Made by a program: the position numbers and the translations under genes. Shown in pieces: positions 37,119 to 47,681 of a DNA stretch of 64,000 nt. This stretch comes from Verticillium longisporum (Eukaryota > Ascomycota > Sordariomycetes > Glomerellales > Plectosphaerellaceae), in the NCBI GenBank assembly GCA_019188255.1, contig JAETXT010000005.1, forward strand, positions 4,650,001 through 4,714,000. Reading direction: 5' to 3'. Position 1 is the first letter of the stretch. Each line of letters starts with the position of its first letter. The notes below the pieces were generated by a model that worked only from the letters and a program-made list of their open reading frames with translations, made no database searches and had not been told where the DNA came from.

Positions 37119-37380
37119 TCTCGCTGTTATTTCCAGTAAGTGAAAGGGGACGAGGCACGGGGCTTGGCGAGCGGATTCTCGATGATCGAAAGTGGACTGA
37201 GAGCCAAATAAAGCCTGGGGAGTCTGAAGCGGGGATTCTCATGAGTACACGTCGCGCCAAGATTGAGTATGAGGGGATTTTAACCCGGATAAACATCCCT
37301 GTAGCCCCGGTCGATCTAGCACTACCTATTCGCCTCCTGAGGCATCGTCGCTTTGTGTGAGGTTACAGCTCACAGGGATG

Positions 37381-37426
37381 AGACTAAAGTTCACCCCCCC
37401 TAATCCGGAGAAACCTCGGGGGGGGG
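37381..37426 (+). repeat. Left inverted terminal repeat
   Basis: Starts AGACTAAAGTTCACC, has a C7 run, then TAATCCGGAGAAACCTC and a G9 run. Its reverse complement is at 45184-45227, where the G run is G7. It still contains an unmutated CpA, unlike the interior. Confidence 0.85.
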
Positions 37427-40275
37427 TAGTAGTATAATTTTTAGAAGAAAACATAAATGGATAGTATACTATAAATGATAGACTATGATATAGCACTATG
37501 ACTCTACTATCTAGGACCTATATTCGACCCACCCCTAGCCTATATAATATACTAATTAGGTATATACTAAACTTATACTACGAGGTGAAAATTTTTATTT
37601 CCTACTTTCCTCCCTATATAACTCCGCCTATATTAAATACCCTTAATATATCGATAATCGTACTAGTATATAAATTATATATAAGGCTAGCTTATATTAT
37701 ATATATACTAACTTATATCTCGAAGTATATCTAACCCTACTAATTACGATAACGTTACTATATATAGCGCTAATAATCCCTCGGATTTTAGTTACTATTA
37801 CGGTAAAGGGGGTATATATATTATATATATAAAGACGAAGTTCTAACGTAATAGGCTCTATCCCTAACCTTAACGTTAATTAGCGTCCCGCTAATATATA
37901 TCTCTTTTAATAATAATATTATATATATACTTAATATATATATAAATATAGCTATTACCTAGTATATTAATAATAGTAGCGCTATAAATTTAGCTAGTAA
38001 TAAGTTTAAAAATAATAAGGTTTAATTTAAATATATATTCAATATATACTAACTCCTACTATTACCCTAGCTATAAATGCCGAAGGTCCTAATACCGGTA
38101 GTCGTATCTCGTATATTAACTCGGGTATATAAGTAGATATACTCCGTATATACTAAATATATACTTAACTTCTTCTCTATAATTATATAATCGATATCGA
38201 CAGCGCTAGCTCTATATATAGTAAGGTTTTTTCGTCCTAGCCCGCCCTCTACCGCTATTTCCGCTAGGAGCATGCCGGTATTAGTAAGTATATATCTATA
38301 GTATATCTCTTATATATACTCTATATATATCTAATATATATAGCCGCTAATACCTCTCGCTCTAATCTTAGAGTTTAGGAGCATATCTAGGGCTAGAATA
38401 CCCTTAAGCGTTTTATACTTAAGGGTAACTAGTATCGTACCTCGTTTATAGAGGAGCCGGGGTATATATATACCTAAACTATACTATATATATACTAACT
38501 ATAAATAATCGTAATACCCTTAGCGACTTTATTAACGTTTATACTACTAAGCTAGAAGCTATTACGTAAATATAGGCTAAGAAAAATATATAGTCTATAT
38601 ATACTAACTATATATATAGTCGCAATAATAATACCTTCGCTAATATTTAGGGAACTCGGTTCTATTATAATATAAGTTATTATTATTCTCTTTATCTTCG
38701 CCTAATATAATATCCTAGTATATACTAGATATATATATAATACCCCTATTAGCTATATTATACTTAATCCTATAATAGTAATAATCGGCCTAGGAGCGAA
38801 AATACGAAAATAAATATCTTATTAATATTTATTTACATCCTACTAAGTAATAGTATATACTAGATATATATATAGTACTAATAATACCTATACTAGCTAA
38901 AGCTATATTACCTCCCCTTAAAGTTCTATTACTAGTAATACTAAGTCGCCCTAAGCGCTAACGTCGAGCGCTATTACGCCTATAGTATTGCTTCAGCGTA
39001 CTATATACTTAGTATATACGTATACTAGACTAATATAATTATAGGGCGCTATAATAGAAGTTAATACCTCCTCTACTAAGCGTAAATATATAAATATAAT
39101 ATATCCTAGATATATATAATATATATATTAATTATAATAGATATTCGACCCTTATAGCCCTAAGCGCGATCTTAGTAAGACTCCTAGTAAGTCTTTTCTA
39201 AGTTATACTTATATATTATATATACTAAATATATATAGCTAAGAAGCCTAAGAAGGCCGCTACTAAGCCTAAGGCTAGTACTCGCTATAGTACTTATACT
39301 AACTCTACCGTTATTAACGTTAAATAATATATATACGTAATATATACGGAGACTAATTTTTTTTTATATCTCGATAAATTCTAGCTAACTAATACTTAAC
39401 TATAGTTAAGTATTTATTACTTTATAGTATATACTTAATATATATATAGAATTGTTTTTTCTTTACTTTAATATAGTTTTAAATTAGCTCTATTAATATA
39501 ATAATATTTACGAAATATATATAATATATACCTTATATATATAAATATAATATATAATATAATTATCCTACTCTTCTTTCTCTATTTAAAGATAACGTTA
39601 TTATAGTATTATAATTTAGTATTATAGTTCTATTACTTCCTCTAAGTTACCTCCTAAAGCTTCCGCTTCTCTTATTCTAATATATATCGTAATATCTAAA
39701 GCTCTAGGGTTATATCTATATTTTCCTCCCTTAGCTATTAGTTTCTTAATATATTACTAGTATATCGCTATAATATTAATAATAAACTTAATACTAATAG
39801 GTAGCAAGTATATATTAGGGATATATCCTATATATATAAACTAGGGGAGCTTAGAACTAGCGTATTTATTATATATATTAAGGATACGCTTTATATATAT
39901 AGAGCTAGCGAGCTTTCGTAAACTATAGGAGTCGACTATCTTATCGAGGTAGTAAGATCCTCGGGATTATAGTTATATATATACTTAATATATATATCGT
40001 TAGCGCCTTATATATCGTCTATATATAGGTTACTTAAGTTATATAGTAATTATAGAAGTCGTTTTCTTCATTTAGCTTATTTCTACTACTACTTTCTAGC
40101 TTTTAATAAAGACTAGGATATATATATAGTTCGTAATATATTTCTCTATCTTATTTAAATACTAGAAGTAAGTTAAATATTATTTTATTAAACTTCTTCG
40201 AAGATTTATTAATAAAGTCTATAAAATATAAAGTAAGTATATACTCTATATATACTAGGTATATACTTACCTTTA

Positions 40276-40318
40276 ACGTACATGTACAGTGAGTGGGCCA
40301 GTACAGTGAGTGGACCAC
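40276..40318 (+). repeat. Left TIR of pogo/Fot1-type element
   Basis: 43 bp beginning ACGTACATGTACAGTGAG. Inside it ACAGTGAGTGGRCCA occurs twice as a direct repeat 17 bp apart, which looks like paired transposase binding sites. The partner is 42091-42133 (one mismatch, T/C at the tenth base). Confidence 0.92.
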
Positions 40319-40374
40319 TTTCGCGTCATTCTCCAAACTTCAACATTCCACCTTACTTTTCTCTACAACCAGTC

Positions 40375-42011
40375 ATGGAAACACCTTCTCAAGACAGTCA
40401 GCTATTCCTTGCCCGTCAAGCAATGGAAAAAGATCCAGGGTTAAGCGCCCGACGTGCTGCAGCCATCTACAATGTCAGCCGAACGACTCTCGTTCGCCGC
40501 CAGAACGGCACCCCATCCCGAAGCGAAATCACATCCAAATTAAAGAAATTAACAATGCTAGAAGAGCAAACGATTGTCGAATACATACTAGACCTAGATT
40601 CCCGATCATACCCCCTCGGTTGGATAGTGTTGGAGATATGGCGAATGTCCTGCTGGCGGCGCGCGACGCGCCACCCGTCGGACCGCGATGGGCTTCAAGA
40701 TTCGTCAAACGACAACCTGCGCTCCGGACGCGTATCTTTCGAAAGTACGACTATAAGAGGGCCCAATGCGAAGATCCCGACGCGATAAACGCGTGGTTTA
40801 CGCTCGTACGTAACATGGTCGCGAAGTACGGCGTGACGGACGAAGACACCTATAACTTCGATGAGACCGGTTTCCAAATGGGCGTTATCGCTAATGGAAT
40901 GGTTGTTACAAACTCTGAAAGACGTTCTAACGTTAAGATGAGACAGCCGGGTAATCGGGAATGGGTTACAGTGATCCAGGGCGTTGGCGCGACCGGATTC
41001 TGTGTCCCGCCATACATCGTTGTTGCGGGTAAATTTCACCTCTCGTCATGGTACGAAGAAGACGCGTTTCCTCGCGACTGGAAGGTCGCAACCTCTCCAA
41101 ACGGCTGGACTACGAATGATATTGGTCTCGATTGGATTCGGCACTTCGACCAACATACAAGGTCGCGTACTTCGGGCGCATTTCGCATTCTCATCCTAGA
41201 CGGCCACGAAAGCCACCACTCCGCCAAATTCGAGCTTTACTGTAAGGAGAATAAGATCATTACACTTTGTATGCCTCCTCATTCGTCCCATCTACTCCAA
41301 CCTCTCGATGTCGGCTGTTTTGGACAGCTGAAGAAAGCGTACGGTCGGCAAATTGAGATGAAGATGAAGGCAGGTACAAACCATATCTCCAAGGAGGACT
41401 TCTTCCCAGCTTTTTTACGGCATTCCAGAATTCTATGACAGAAAAAAACATCCAGGGAGGTTTTCAAGGGGCTGGACTTACCCCCATGACCCAGAAGCAG
41501 TCCTTTCAAGGCTGGATGTGAAATTAAAGACACCAACGCCGCCAGGAACGTCTTCTGGACTCCCTAAGCCATGGGTGTGTAAGACTCCTACAAACCCGAT
41601 TGAAGCCACTTCACAGTCCGAATTCATTAAGAATCGAATCTCCCGACACCAGGGAAGCTCACCAACATCAATGCTTCAGGCTATCGACCAATACACGAAG
41701 GGTACACACAAGATAATGCACCAGTTCGTCCTAATGGACGCAAGGCTCAAGATACTTGAAAGCGAGAATGCTACCCTTAGCCGACGTCGGAGAGCTAAAA
41801 AGTACGTCTCAGGGAAGGAGGGAGTATGACTCTAGGTGATGGACAAGACCAGATTGCCCAGAAGGAGGTAGATGTTCAGATGAGGGAGGAAACGAGGCAG
41901 AATCCGGGTCGCGCGACTCGGGCTATACCGAAGAAACGGACCTGTGGCACCTGTGGAAATACTGGCCATAACGCGAGAACTTGTCAGATGACTATATTAT
42001 CTTCTGAATAA
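40375..42011 (+). CDS. DDE_1/CENP-B-like transposase with four single-base frame breaks
   Basis: Start METPSQDSQLFLARQ at 40375. The N-terminal helix-turn-helix reads GLSARRAAAIYNVSRTTLVR. In the DDE core the first Asp is in TYNFDETGFQMG, the second in ILILDGHESHHS and the third probably in LLQPLDVGCFGQLKKAYG, followed by EDFFPAF. The C-terminal part has a coiled-coil-like stretch (ILESENATLSRRRRAKK) and a CCHC knuckle, CGTCGNTGHNARTC. The frame shifts at C5 (40611-40615), T6 (41411-41416), C5 (41481-41485) and A5 (41797-41801). One extra base in each run makes the whole protein continuous, with no other stop codon. No RIP-type changes are evident, so these are probably consensus errors in a potentially functional copy; slow decay is the alternative. 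Confidence 0.88.
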
Positions 42012-42090
42012 GGTAATGGGGCGTGATTTCAATTGATTTCCTATGTTTTTGTTTAGTTCTGGGTTGGAATGTTTGTCGGGTCGAGGTGAG

Positions 42091-42133
42091 GTGGTCCACT
42101 CACTGTACTGGCCCACTCACTGTGCATGTACGT
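42091..42133 (-). repeat. Right TIR of pogo/Fot1-type element
   Basis: Reverse complement of 40276-40318 with one mismatch, followed by the TA duplicate. Confidence 0.92.
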
Positions 42134-45100
42134 TATACTATAACTAATAAAGACTACCTTATACCTAAAACCCTATTATCCTTAGCCTAAGAAGACTCTA
42201 TTATATTAATATCTCTATTAATAATAGCTAAGGCTTCTTATAATATAAGGCTTTCGCTTAGGACTAGAATACTAATAATCTAAGGCTTTTTCTTCCCTAA
42301 AATTAAGATCTTAGCTTAGGGAATATTTCGTATAAGTTATAGATATATATTAGATACTCTATATATATTTTCGATTCCTAAAGCCTCTAGATATAATATC
42401 TAGCTAGGTATTATCGGTATTTCTTATTAAAGTTATAGTTAATATATACTTTATAGAAGTAGAGGATATACTAGAGATATTCTTCCTAGCTTTTCGATAT
42501 ATTAAGATAATATAGATACTCTCCGAGACCTAGTATATTATTAATATATACCTTATATATACTAAGTATATACTTACTTACCTCTATACTATCTACTATC
42601 TATATTAATTATAAGACTAAAGATTATATCCTTAACCCTTAGCTTAATATACTATTAATTAATAAGGCAATTCGCTACTTATAATAATTAGTAAAATACT
42701 CTCTAGAAGGCCTCTTAGTAGCCCTACTACGTTTTAATATTCGTAAAGTAATAAACGAAGGTATTAACGCTTATAAGTATTAATTAGGGTCTAATATATA
42801 CTAAATATATATAGAGTATATATATACGCTAAATAGCCGATTTCCAATTACTTATTCTAAAAATAGTCGTCTCGCTATATACTATCTTAAATGAGAGGTT
42901 ATACTATAGTACTTTCTAATTAAAGAATTCGATAGCGTAAGTATATATAATATATATAATAAAGAACGTTCTATTATCCTTAACTATAACCTCTCGAATC
43001 CACCTCGCCTTATTAGGGGACTCTTAATCGATTAGGAACTCTCATTATACCCCTAGTTATTATTATATAAGCTTAGTATATACCTAGTATATATAGACGA
43101 TAATTAGAATCAACTTACTAAGAAGATTATAGCTATTAGGATAAGATATAAGTCTAGCCTTCTTTATAATTCTTATAACCCTCTTATTATAGTTTAAGGT
43201 AGTATTAATTACTTAGAGTATATTTTACTTAAATTATAATATTAAGAATTAGAGGTTTAGGTTTACTAGAAGGTTTCCTAGAAGGTTTAAGTATATATTA
43301 AGTATATATTAAGTATATACTCTCTTAGGTTCTTATTTATTATTAGGCTTATAATGCCTAGCTCCTAGGATAACCCTAGGACGAGCTAATCTTCTAATCT
43401 TAATAGGAGATTCCTAAATAATAGTAAATAATATAAATAATCTCCTTAATATAATAATATAATAAATAGGAAGCATTAAATAAAATAAAATATATATTAA
43501 TTAAATCGTACCTTATAGGCCTAGATTCGAACTCGGCCCTAGCTAGATAGATAGTTAAACCCTATATAATATAAGCTTTATATATATATAAGATATACTC
43601 TATATATACTAAGTATATAAATAGGCTTTACTTATTATATTAAGGTTAGTAATTATTAGCCCGACCTATATAGCTATATTCATCCTAAATCCTAATAGGG
43701 CCCTAATTCCTATAGAAAGTCTTTAAGTATCTAAAGTAAACCCTTATTTAGGGTAGGATATAGAAGGTTATATATTATAGTTCTTATATATAAATATATA
43801 AATATCTAATATATATAATCTAGGATAATAGTATATATTTAGTATATATATAATATATCTATAATATATATATTTACCGAGTCTCTCTCGATATACTTAA
43901 TTAATTAATTTCTATACGTAAAGTTATCCCTATTATAGTAAAGCTTCTTAATATTCTAGGACTTCTAGATTATAGTAAACTAAGCCTCTATCTTAATAGT
44001 TTATTTAGCTCTTATTAACTTAGGCTACCTCTAGGGCGTTCTATCTTCGCTTCGGAGATATTAAAATCGAGACTTAAATAAAACCCTATTATAGTCTAGT
44101 ATATACTAAATATATATAGGATATATATTCTTATAATACTTAATACTAATATAATATAAAGAGGTACGCTAGATATATCTATACTAAGGATCTATATTAA
44201 TAAGCTAGAGGCTAGTTACTTAAATCCTTTTATAGTTAAATCTTAAATAAAAGCTAACCTAAAATATAATTAATATATACCTAGTATATACGGAGTATAT
44301 CCCTTATTATCTACCTTATATTATATATTATCGTATTCGCTTACTCCTAAATTATATACTCTATTTATGACTTAAACGAAATAAAGTAGAGGATTCCTCT
44401 TATTAATATATAAGGATAAAGTAGAATACTTAAATAGTCTTAGACTTCTTAGATAATAATTAAAGGTCCTATATTCTAGAGCTTTATATTAATAAATTGA
44501 ATTAAATCTTAAAAAGATTAATAAAAATATAATAAATATTCTATATATCCTTACTATTCCTAAGCCTATTATTATAAAGCTCGCCTCTAAGCTTAGCGAA
44601 TCTTTACGAATAATAGTAGAAATATCTTCGTTTTCGAGTATTCGTATATCCTTTATATATATTTAGTATATATCGAGTATATATATAATACTACTTACCC
44701 TAGAAAGCTATTTTCTAAGTAAGAATTTACTATACTTATAAACTTCTTCTAATATATTTAGGAGACGATGATTCTAAGGATAGGCTCGGGCTTCTAGTAA
44801 CTCTTCTATTTCTATTTAATAATTAGTATATATTTAGTATATCCTCTATATATAATATATCTTATTATTTCGATTATCTTCAGCCTTATCCTAGTTTTCC
44901 TTAAACTCTTAATCATTCTAATATAATATATTATAGAGGTCTTCTATATCTTCTTTATAGAAGCTGGATTAAGAGTCTATATTAAGCGAAGTCGTCGTTA
45001 TACTTATACTAAGTATATATAAAGAATTTTATTATATTAAGAAGTTCCGTTTTTTTTCATTCTCGTATATACTTAGCTTATACTTAGGATATATTGCCCT

Positions 45101-45183
45101 TATACTCGCTTAAACTACCTTTTCCAGACCGTACTATCCTCAATATATAGGGCCCGTGCACCTTGAATTATGCATGCTATTTA

Positions 45184-45227
45184 CCCCCCCGAGGTTTCTC
45201 CGGATTAGGGGGGGTGAACTTTAGTCT
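45184..45227 (-). repeat. Right inverted terminal repeat
   Basis: C7, GAGGTTTCTCCGGATTA, G7, TGAACTTTAGTCT. It is the reverse complement of 37381-37426 apart from the homopolymer length. Confidence 0.85.
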
Positions 45228-45656
45228 TATACCTCTAAGCTGCGACCCGGCTTTGTGTAACGACTACTTTAGCAAGTTGTCTATCATCGCCAGGCAACAT
45301 CAGCTGGACAGTTCAAGTGAACGAATAAGATGAAACACTGCACATGCTCACAGCTTGAAACTACAGAATCATGCAACACGAAGTTTTAATGGTGAGAAAG
45401 TCATAGTCGCAGGCATCGTTCGCACCATGTCATGTTCCCCATGACAAGGTCCATGCGAACTGACCTAGCAGGAAAGCGAAGGCACGTACATGTGTTCATC
45501 CTGGGGCACACGACGAAGAGAAATCTCAACCTCGACATGCAATGCTGATTTAATACGCGACGTCACGGCTGGTCGGGATAGATTCTGATGATAAATTACG
45601 ATAGGTCAATCTAAGAATTGAATTGCTCTTCCAAGTTCCATGCCTGCAGCATAGCT
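45228..45656. other. Intergenic between TIR unit and chitinase 3' end
   Basis: 429 bp of normal composition. No feature was recognised; it probably includes the chitinase 3' untranslated region. Confidence 0.45.
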
Positions 45657-47681
45657 CTACGACTGCTTTGCAACTGCCTGGCCCAGGTTCCCGCGAATGT
45701 TGTCATACTGAGACACAGGGTACCACAGCAAGTTCTGGGACTTCTCCAGCCCAATCTTCTTGGCGACGTAAGACACGATGCTCTGGTCGCCAGTCTTGTC
45801 ACCCGAAGCCTCCCAGTACATGGCACCTCCGAGGCCTCGGAACTGGAGGTAGTCTGTCTTGACGCCGGCGCTCTTGATATCATCGAAAGAATAAAGCTGC
45901 CTCGTCTTGCTGTCGTAGCTGTACGTTCCCTGAGCGATGGGGTCAAACTCGACCTTGGCGCCGGGGAGGGGAAGGTATTTGTAAGTCAAGGTGCCCTGGT
46001 TTCCGAGCGAGTCAACGGGGACGCCGTGGTACGGCTTTCCCACACCATCGGTGTTGTTGAAGCCACGGCCGTACAGTGGGATGCCGAGGTTGAACTTGCG
46101 GGGGGCGACGCCGCCCTTGATGTAGTCATCAAGGGCCTTGCTGATGCTGAACTTTGTCGAGGTAGGGTTGAAAGGGTTGGGGAAGACGTTGGAGGCATGG
46201 CCGGTGGTGTTGTCCCAGCTACCAGCAAAGTCATAAGCCATCAGAGACCAGTAGTCGAGGCTCTTGTCCATGGCCGCAAAGTCAAACGCCCCATAGTTCT
46301 GAGGGCCAGCGGGAGCGGCAAAGGTAAGAAGGAAGTGATACCCGTTGGCGTGCTTGGCCGAGTATTCGTCGAGCGCCTGGCGAAGCTCCTGAAGAAGAAT
46401 GACACACTGCTTGTTGAGTGCCGGGGTGTTGGGGTATTCCCAGTCAACGTCGATGCCGTCCATGCCCCAATCCGTGATCAGCTTGACGGCGGAGGCGACG
46501 AATTGGGCACGTTTCTTGTCGTCAGCAACGATAGGAGGAAACTTGGGCGACCAAGTCCAGCCACCGATGGAAAGAAGGACCTTGAGACCGCGGTTCTCAA
46601 CCTTCTTCTGGTAGATTTGCTTGACAAGGCCGTAGGCGTTGTTACCGGGCTCGGTGGTGTTGTCACCTGGGAAGCCCTTTTGAGTGTCGGCCCAAGGATC
46701 AGCGGAGAACCTGCTTTGTTTAGCGAATGTCAGACACGCTAGAGTTCACAATGCTGCAACTCACACAGTACCGTCGTCCTGGATGTTAGCAAAGGCATAG
46801 TTGATGTGAGTAACCTTGTCCGCAGGAATCTGGTCCGGCTGGTATTTGGCGCCGTAGATACCCCAGTTGGTGACATAGAGAACGTTGCGGTGACCTTGGC
46901 TTGCCGGATCGCCGAAACCTTTGCCGAACCCGTTGCCGGAACCGCTGCCGGGAGTGCGGCCGGAACCGCTGCCGGGAGTGCTGCTGGAGCCGCTGCCGGG
47001 AGTGCTGCTGGAGCCGCTGCCGGGAGTGCTGCCGGAGCCGCTGCCAGGAGTGCTGGAGCCGCTGCCAGGAGTGCTGCCGGAACCGTCGCCCAGACCTTTG
47101 CCATTAAAGCCGCCAGAACCTTTGTCAGGATTGCTCCAGGGGTTGTTGCCAGGACCGTTCCAAGGTTTGCTACCGAGACTGCCGGGACCGTTCCAGGGGT
47201 TGTTGCCGTTCCCGCTGCTTGGCCTATTGCCGTAACCGCCGCTTGGGACATAGCCCTTCCCATAGTTGTTTGTTGGCTTGTTGCGGTAACCGTTGCTGTA
47301 CTGGCTGCCGGGATTGCTGCCATAGCCCGTGCCGGACTTGCCAGCAGGGTTCACAATGTAGGTGTCAGTGGGGTACTTGCTTTGGCCGTTGTTCAAGCCG
47401 TTGTTGCTGTTCTTAATGTTGTTGTTGCTATTGTCGTCGTCGTTGTCACAGTTGTTATCATTGTTGCTGTTGTTATCATTGTTGCTGTTGTTATCATTGC
47501 TGCTGCTGCTGCTGCTACTGCTGCCGTAGTGACTGCTGTCGCTGTGGCTATCGCTGTGGCTATTGTTGCGACTACCATAGCTGTAGCTGTAGCTGTAACT
47601 GGAGGGAGATCTGCTTCCGGCAGTAGGCACGGCCAGAGCCGGCGTCACGGCAAGAGCCGAAAGAAGAATGCTGAACTTCAT
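45657..47681 (-). CDS. Secreted GH18 chitinase with long low-complexity N-terminal extension
   Basis: Complement(join(45657..46710,46765..47681)), 656 residues. It hydrolyses chitin beta-1,4 links (EC 3.2.1.14) for wall remodelling or attack on insects or fungi. There is a signal peptide, MKFSILLSALAVTPALAVPT. Residues about 25-260 are low complexity: Ser/Tyr repeats, an Asn/Asp-rich tract and six TPGSG(S/R) repeats. The catalytic domain begins with NVLYVTNWGIYG, then LLSIGGWTWS, the catalytic DGIDVDWEYP (Glu acid), SLMAYDFAGSWD and AMYWEASGDK. This is the GH18 fold of ChiA1/42-kDa endochitinases. No chitin-binding module was seen; the extension may be a wall-spanning or glycosylated linker. 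The single 54-nt intron joins DDGTV to FSADPWAD in phase. Confidence 0.93.
46935..47085. repeat. Coding minisatellite in chitinase
   Basis: About six copies of a 24-bp unit (one shortened to 18 bp) encode SSTPGSGS-type repeats, residues about 200-250. Copy number is likely to vary between strains. Confidence 0.8.

Larger units (their letters stand above)
40276..42133 (+). mobile_element. Pogo/Fot1-type DNA transposon, nested and not RIP-mutated
   Basis: 1858 bp with 43-bp TIRs differing at one base, flanked by a TA target duplication (40274-40275 and 42134-42135). Base composition is normal genic GC, in sharp contrast to the surrounding RIPed DNA. It encodes one DDE transposase whose frame is interrupted only at homopolymers. 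It inserted after the host unit had been RIPed. Confidence 0.92.
38135..44684. repeat. Interspersed 30-bp motif: palindromes RTATATAY at 11-bp pitch
   Basis: The repeat is RTATATAY-N3-RTATATAY-N3-RTATATAY, each palindrome 8 bp and each spacer 3 bp (most often TCY and TAR), in both orientations. Clear copies are at 38135-38164, 40237-40266, 42544-42573, 42794-42823, 43291-43320, 43591-43620, 44099-44128, 44273-44302 and 44655-44684; a copy with only two units is at 43076-43094. Two-unit or degenerate copies also occur near 38715, 38866 and 44826. They are confined to the TIR-bounded block. RIP of GTGTACAC on both strands would give GTATATAC, so the ancestral unit may have been GTGTACAC. Confidence 0.75.
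37381..45227. mobile_element. RIP-degraded ~7.85-kb unit with inverted terminal repeats
   Basis: Two nearly identical inverted sequences of about 45 bp (37381-37426 and 45184-45227) bound an AT-rich block. Excluding the nested transposon it is about 6.0 kb. The interior has almost no CpA/TpG and stops in every frame; I found no transposase, reverse transcriptase or other motif. It carries many copies of an 11-bp-pitch palindromic repeat. The target duplication is unclear: TG on the left and TA on the right could be a 2-bp duplication with one RIP change. The most economical reading is a DNA transposon, or a non-autonomous derivative, heavily mutated by RIP; its superfamily is unknown. A large unit of another kind that acquired TIRs is not excluded. 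Confidence 0.6.

Noticed and set aside
37498..37734. Short ORFs in the AT-rich blocks as genes
   Set aside because: They are Ile/Tyr/Leu-rich products of RIPed TA repeats, with no CpA/TpG left and no conserved motif.
45618..46742. 374-codon plus-strand ORF opposite the chitinase
   Set aside because: Mirror of the GH18 catalytic exon. The chitinase motifs are unambiguous on the minus strand.
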